Of a stretch of 9,968 nucleotides of DNA, positions 7,301 to 9,968 are shown one piece after another. The notes below the pieces were generated by a model. The model was not told the origin of the DNA. It made no database searches and saw only the letters and a program-made list of their open reading frames with translations. This stretch comes from Candidatus Forterrea sp. (lineage in GTDB: Archaea; Iainarchaeota; Iainarchaeia; Iainarchaeales; JAAZKV01), in assembly GCA_020717885.1 (NCBI GenBank), contig DYDN01000030.1:1-9968 (forward strand). The letters are read 5' to 3'. Each line of letters begins with the position of its first letter. Position 1 is the first letter of the stretch. The translations under genes were made by a program, and so were the position numbers.

Positions 7301-8993
7301 CCCCATCAGCCGCTGTTTTGAATGTATCAGCATCCGCGCTACCAGCCCAACCAGACCAGCTTCCATCATCACGAAATTTTTGAACAATTCTTTTTGTGTT
7401 AAATGGTGGTGCGCTTGAGAGATCAACAAACCCCTGCCCCTGCACAGTTATTCCATTCTTTCTCACAGCAGTTCCTGTCATTGAGAATAATTCTTCCTTA
7501 TCCTTTAGCCAGTCTTCAAAATCAAGTGCAAGTATTTCATCCCAATCATCAAGATGGAGTGCCATCTTCTTACCATATTGTACTTTTGCGGCATCAAGTG
7601 CGGCTTGTTTTGCCACTGGATCTGCAAGAGCATTAGCCGCATCTTTGGCTTTAGCATAAAGTCCTTTCTCAATATTTATTAGCTCCACATTTGATCTTGC
7701 ATACGCTTCTAAGTGTTCTATTGCCTCAAAGAATTTTTTTCTCTTTTCTGGAGTAAATTTCCATATTTGGGATTCAGGCGCCGTGAGTTTTCCTACTGCT
7801 CCCCCCGCACCAGCACTAAAAAGTTTTTTGCCAATATAAAGTTCCTGTAGCAGTGGCTCAAATCCTTCTTCCATTACAAGTGTTTTAAATCTTGAGATTC
7901 TTGCTTGACCAATAGTTGCACTTGCGGGCATCCCAGCTTTTTGCATTAAATATTGAGGAGTACCAATTATAGTGTTTTTATACTTCGCAATTTTCGCCTG
8001 CCAACCGGTAATATTTTGTACTGAACCGCCAGTGGTTCTTGCAAACTTACTCATTAATTTATTTGCTTTATGAAGTAGAGTTGGACCGATGGAGAAGATA
8101 ACCATGTCGGTTGTGAGCCACGCATTAAAATATTTATCAAACGCGGAGTAAGTACTTATTACACATGCGTTGTTATTGCAGGTAGTGGAATTCTTTGCTG
8201 TGTATTGTTGAGTAAGAATTGAATTTTTGAGCTGAGTGCCTTTCCCAAATGACCCTGTAGCAAAATCTTTTGTATTCAAATCCTTAATATAATTACTGCT
8301 AAGTTTATTGTAATCCTTTGCAGGAAGCGCGCTCTGTGCGAGGTTTTGCCCTGTCGCCATTACTGACTGGAAAGCATTAACAAAATCCTGTTTGAATCCA
8401 ACTCCCGAGGTTCTAATAAATTCACCCTGCCAGTTAATTGCGCATGCAGTAGGGTCGGAGTAGGTGCATCTCCCTACACGCAAAGTATCATCAATAATAA
8501 AACCGATTCCAAATGGTCCTTTAAATTCCAAGCCATCAAGGAAATTAAATTTATTCGCAGGGGCGGCGTAACTAGGCGCCGTTACTTTCATTGCTTTATT
8601 TGTATCAAGTGATTGACCAACAAGTTCTACTTTTCCAAGGTCTTTTACTTCACCGGTTTTTCCTTCAGCGTTACTATCTCCTGAAGATAATTTTGTTCCG
8701 CTAAATCCTTCATGAGTTAAATCCATTAATGCTTTTGATTCAAGAGGAGAAAGAGTAGAAACATTACATGCCCCGGGAGGAACGGTATAAGTTGGAACGG
8801 GGTTATTTAGGTCAGGATTAAGAGCTGAATTTATTGGAACAGGGGATATTGCAAATGAAGCGTGATTCGCTGAGATTGAATCCGAAATACTATTTTCCTG
8901 TGCCGCAAGAACAAACGCAGGGTTACCAAAAATGAGCGCGAGGAGAGCGACACCGAACAAAACTCCCCTGAAAAACTCGTTCTTTTTATCCAT
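4344..8993 (-). CDS. Giant secreted/anchored cell-surface protein of unknown function
   Basis: I do not recognise the family. ATG 8993 is preferred over the upstream TTG 9005 because GAGTGAT ends 3 bases before it; it gives 1549 residues. Residues 1-31 form a signal peptide (Lys3-Lys4, hydrophobic 10-23, cleavage near Leu-Ala-Ala|Gln32). The large exported part has 12 cysteines (including CAGC at 831-834) and 13 Asn-X-Ser/Thr sequons. A modest hydrophobic patch is at about 290-310, and a charged, Ala-rich helical region at about 412-505. A Gly-rich hydrophobic block at about 918-956 leads into LQDCVDDVEGYYVHFY (959-974). After a Ser-rich linker, the last third is rich in short beta-like Gly/Asn/Asp turns (TDDGK, TDKNGN). 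The end is Gly-rich linker, VPSMPET, a single membrane helix at about 1522-1539, then Arg/Lys tail. This suggests an anchored adhesin, S-layer-associated or envelope protein. Intact throughout, no frameshift seen. Confidence 0.85.
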   Translation of the reverse strand: MDKKNEFFRGVLFGVALLALIFGNPAFVLAAQENSISDSISANHASFAISPVPINSALNPDLNNPVPTYTVPPGACNVSTLSPLESKALMDLTHEGFSGTKLSSGDSNAEGKTGEVKDLGKVELVGQSLDTNKAMKVTAPSYAAPANKFNFLDGLEFKGPFGIGFIIDDTLRVGRCTYSDPTACAINWQGEFIRTSGVGFKQDFVNAFQSVMATGQNLAQSALPAKDYNKLSSNYIKDLNTKDFATGSFGKGTQLKNSILTQQYTAKNSTTCNNNACVISTYSAFDKYFNAWLTTDMVIFSIGPTLLHKANKLMSKFARTTGGSVQNITGWQAKIAKYKNTIIGTPQYLMQKAGMPASATIGQARISRFKTLVMEEGFEPLLQELYIGKKLFSAGAGGAVGKLTAPESQIWKFTPEKRKKFFEAIEHLEAYARSNVELINIEKGLYAKAKDAANALADPVAKQAALDAAKVQYGKKMALHLDDWDEILALDFEDWLKDKEELFSMTGTAVRKNGITVQGQGFVDLSSAPPFNTKRIVQKFRDDGSWSGWAGSADADTFKTAADGVSIQLFRPAPSKVVAQNVGIQDLKLHVAKMGQGTYSVQLPNGTYFPLNTDTVQYIESMPGIGANLSIFESAYAPSGVMTPLDFANRITDKRIVGRPTTALRNIDDLHNALVQNDYAGRRFMSVLDQQFASEGDMLKNYYTNPAMGIYKGTLLPIAYWYAKKGLGNEDFSAFMLPDTWSTLTVYQGVEKIYGDSFIDFFANEGSDQGDMFKRAFNSVPFVWNKVIELAASTNAFTNETLTKYSGGFLGEGGPREEVKDLAIYSHNENCAGCNGTFKYASNYLSLNGFRADNALQAYLLEAAKDEEKEKTGSVIISYSHHSNLKGKTGEIDGEQIDISSAATDKKTCRQKLEEYGLGWAGTAAGGIMGITENALYFVGLGPGLIASFTLQMTLGRELQDCVDDVEGYYVHFYAPPAKEAKKTSSAPAISNEKVTSVLSDLGDKLNNFAKEKQGILSTSSSSTKGANILGAKDIDTPIDKSLDKMKEQFDAFTNQAKESNILQASIEMLPPSSGKLTATDVFYVWFKDTMTPSAYRTEGKSVTTDKNGNTVEEDYKNGTLKVNGKTILGPDKADHIRMITQDNRVPAKVVPKNLTRIGSPQSESTVFEMNVYGEIKVLDAQVLDCIRRAVYDQTGIAYNGDELTQVFGNLNAINTQSYGSVFARGGRIFLEGTGPRYQGSSGSKFIINGYWKSKLMIDSNQSIDAGQFIGMTFDNGTIVLKPETNELIVWVRQHKDSILSNKDVQGLNAKLTSVTDPANECPVPALNLEAVPFLNDALGTAKVNNFNASMNKMGPFTQFTTDSKIYEFYAKRDNNVGDCKTYFRIRDKNSGNILYDREVVGGVTQNADGTLNFKTDDGKSHTLKLSAENGVPKLTYDNGRAETIVSAQGPNGSFWYDTNTGQWYPENGLQIPLSQAFKDNGAWFGTDKNGNVVGTPENKMTFNLGSQNGGGFNVPSMPETVAGLLAFIALFLMIGFMMTRRAAVRKKK

Positions 8994-8996
8994 CAA

Positions 8997-9003
8997 ATCA
9001 CTC
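8997..9003 (-). promoter_or_regulatory. Shine-Dalgarno GAGTGAT deciding the giant gene's start
   Basis: Read on the minus strand, GAGTGAT is followed by TTG and then ATG 8993. The 3-base gap equals that before 1696 and 2553. The in-frame TTG at 9005 overlaps this site and has no such signal, so it is unlikely to be the start. Confidence 0.6.
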
Positions 9004-9038
9004 AAGTCACACTAAAAAAACTAACCCAAATACCTGCG

Positions 9039-9051
9039 CATATACAATAAA
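9039..9051 (-). promoter_or_regulatory. TATA-like element of the giant surface-protein gene
   Basis: On the minus strand this reads TTTATTGTATATG. A transcript would start near 9018-9022, giving a leader of about 25-30 bases that contains the Shine-Dalgarno. The giant gene is thus probably transcribed separately from the membrane-protein gene 133 bases upstream, though read-through cannot be excluded. Confidence 0.45.
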
Positions 9052-9126
9052 CGCGCTCTACAAAAAAATACTGCGTCTTGTGAATAAAAACCCTTCCCCA
9101 TTGCCTAATTCCACTAAAACTACCTG

Positions 9127-9693
9127 CTAAATTCCTGCAAGAATCGCCAGTGGGAACGATTTTATCGAACCATAAAAAATGTAAACAAATAGTCCTAGAG
9201 GAACCCAATCAAATACAAAAAGCAGGAGTATGATGAAAATTGCGGACATTATTAGTATCCCAATTGCCTGAGGAATCAGCTCATCTCTTCGTTTCTTTCC
9301 CTTATTGTTTTCTTTTGTACTCATAAAAAAGCTTGCAATCATCTCAAAGAACAAAAGAATAAAGGACAGTAGAATTGCGGAAACTATTAGTCTTCCGGAG
9401 GAAGCAAGTACTAAGAAAATATTATCCAAAAAGTCATAATCAAGCCCTGGGTCCGTTGGAATAGCCTCAATTGAACCAAGCCACATAAAGAAAATGAAAA
9501 CTGCGAACAAAACTATAAGCATTACAACAAAGTTAAGTAGAAGAGCTGACTTTATCCAAGAAATATTTAATTTCTCCGCCAGCTTTTGCCTTATGGGGGA
9601 GAAGATTTTGTAAATTACGAATGAAACCACAAACACAAGTACAAGAAGCTTGATGAATTCAATTATTGTGGGCAAAACTGCTTCGAGCTCCAT
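9127..9693 (-). CDS. Multi-pass membrane protein of unknown function
   Basis: Not recognised. The 188-residue product is very hydrophobic, with predicted membrane segments at about 10-30, 49-72, 100-123, 139-161 and 164-180. A short basic loop NKGKKRR at about 130-136 is probably cytoplasmic, and an acidic stretch (DPGLDYDFLDN, about 81-91) between segments 2 and 3 is probably exposed outside. No catalytic motif is visible. The start at ATG 9693 is chosen because a TATA element (9714-9721) lies about 25 bases before it. A longer frame from TTG 9738 would place that promoter inside the gene. It is co-oriented with the giant surface-protein gene, 133 bases away, which suggests but does not show a shared role such as envelope anchoring, export help or transport. 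It is likely a leaderless transcript. Confidence 0.75.
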   Translation of the reverse strand: MELEAVLPTIIEFIKLLVLVFVVSFVIYKIFSPIRQKLAEKLNISWIKSALLLNFVVMLIVLFAVFIFFMWLGSIEAIPTDPGLDYDFLDNIFLVLASSGRLIVSAILLSFILLFFEMIASFFMSTKENNKGKKRRDELIPQAIGILIMSAIFIILLLFVFDWVPLGLFVYIFYGSIKSFPLAILAGI

Positions 9694-9713
9694 GCGAATA
9701 AATGGAAAAGGCA

Positions 9714-9721
9714 GTATAAAA
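9714..9721 (-). promoter_or_regulatory. TATA box of the membrane-protein gene, leaderless type
   Basis: TTTTATAC on the minus strand is centred about 25 bases before ATG 9693, so the transcript should begin at the start codon. No Shine-Dalgarno precedes this ATG, in line with a leaderless message. Confidence 0.55.
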
Positions 9722-9794
9722 GAGTTGCCCCAAAGCAAAAGTGGTGTCTTATCCCGATATAATGTCCGCTCTGGGAATTTAGGTGTTTCCGTAC

Positions 9795-9802
9795 AAGGTA
9801 AT
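9795..9802 (+). promoter_or_regulatory. Shine-Dalgarno AAGGTAAT of the transposase gene
   Basis: AAGGTAAT ends 3 bases before ATG 9806, the same register as the other Shine-Dalgarno sites here. A TATA-like GATATAAT at 9756-9763 straddles the proposed element boundary and could drive it. Confidence 0.5.
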
Positions 9803-9805
9803 TGT

Positions 9806-9968
9806 ATGGCTAAACTGAATCAACGAAAAATTAGGTGGATTGTTGGGCAATGGAAACTTGGCAATTTGAGCCATTACCAAATCGCCAAACAACAAAAAAT
9901 CAGTGTGCGACATGCACAGCGTGTTGCAACAAAATATGATGGCATTCAACAACCGAAATTGTTGAGTC
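9806..9968 (+). CDS. Transposase, N-terminal helix-turn-helix part (IS481/DDE type), partial
   Basis: Only the first 54 codons are present; the frame is open at the window edge. The product starts MAKLNQRKIRWIVGQWK and continues with SHYQIAKQQKISVRHAQRV, a helix-turn-helix pattern. The first helix aligns with 'IAKQQ', a turn follows at 'KIS', and the recognition helix is 'VRHAQRVATKY'. The 'KLN-x-RKIRWI' opening is what I know from archaeal IS481-like transposases, where such a DNA-binding head precedes an rve/DDE catalytic domain, but the catalytic part is not visible. It is Gln-rich compared with the other genes, consistent with a foreign origin. Whether the gene is intact cannot be judged. 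Confidence 0.7.
   Translation, partial: MAKLNQRKIRWIVGQWKLGNLSHYQIAKQQKISVRHAQRVATKYDGIQQPKLLS

Larger units (their letters stand above)
9763..9968 (+). mobile_element. Left end of an insertion sequence, probably IS481-like, cut by window edge
   Basis: The boundary is inferred. TGTCCGCTCTGGGAATTTAGG begins at 9763 with the TGT ending common at terminal inverted repeats of IS481-type elements, 43 bases before a transposase start. The right end and any target duplication lie outside the window, so neither the inverted repeat nor the family can be confirmed. If the boundary is right, the element inserted about 40 bases upstream of the TATA box of the membrane-protein gene. Confidence 0.45.

Noticed and set aside
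9002..9208. 68-residue minus-strand frame between the membrane-protein and giant genes
   Set aside because: It overlaps the end of the membrane-protein gene in another frame, contains the giant gene's TATA element and Shine-Dalgarno, and has a Cys/Trp-rich composition unlike the neighbours.
9694..9738. Longer N-terminus of the membrane protein starting at TTG 9738
   Set aside because: The extension would contain the TATA element at 9714-9721. The ATG at 9693 has the expected leaderless spacing and begins the more usual-looking protein.

Overview
The window looks archaeal. Promoter-like TATA elements (TTTATTAA, TTTTATAC) sit about 25 bases upstream of starts with almost no leader. Internal genes instead carry a GGTGAT-type Shine-Dalgarno. 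The gene content also fits: a PAC2-family proteasome-assembly homologue, a type IV pilus/Tad-like ATPase with single-domain T2SF membrane partners, and a very long signal-peptide surface protein. The DNA is AT-rich with compact spacing. A DPANN-type or other little-studied archaeal lineage is my inference; no rRNA or taxonomic marker is present to settle it.

Left part, plus strand: after a 220-base non-coding region come three co-directional genes (221-3494). They encode a VirB11/TadA-type secretion ATPase, a 267-residue T2SF-like membrane protein overlapping it by 4 bases (ATGA), and a 313-residue T2SF-like membrane protein 53 bases further on. Together they look like the motor and membrane platform of a pilus or secretion machine. 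No pilin or prepilin peptidase gene is visible. A GTG-started PAC2-family gene (3552-4295) follows with its own promoter. Its protein ends in Met-Tyr-Thr, which fits the HbYX proteasome-docking pattern.

Right part, minus strand: a 1549-residue predicted cell-surface protein (4344-8993) fills almost half of the window. It has an N-terminal signal peptide, a Ser/Thr/Asn-rich ectodomain with 12 cysteines and 13 N-glycosylation sequons, an internal hydrophobic block, and a C-terminal membrane anchor with a basic tail preceded by a Pro-rich MPET stretch. It converges on the PAC2 gene over a 9-bp dyad that may act as a terminator. Upstream of it lies a 188-residue multi-pass membrane protein of unknown function (9127-9693) with a leaderless-type promoter.

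Right edge: from about 9763 the sequence resembles the end of an insertion sequence, followed by the first 54 codons of a helix-turn-helix transposase, probably IS481-like, running off the window.

Working picture (inference): the plus-strand operon powers assembly or export of surface filaments, while the minus-strand pair encodes a giant anchored surface protein and a membrane protein that might assist it. Nothing in the sequence proves the two halves cooperate. No CRISPR array, tRNA, rRNA or recognisable riboswitch was seen.
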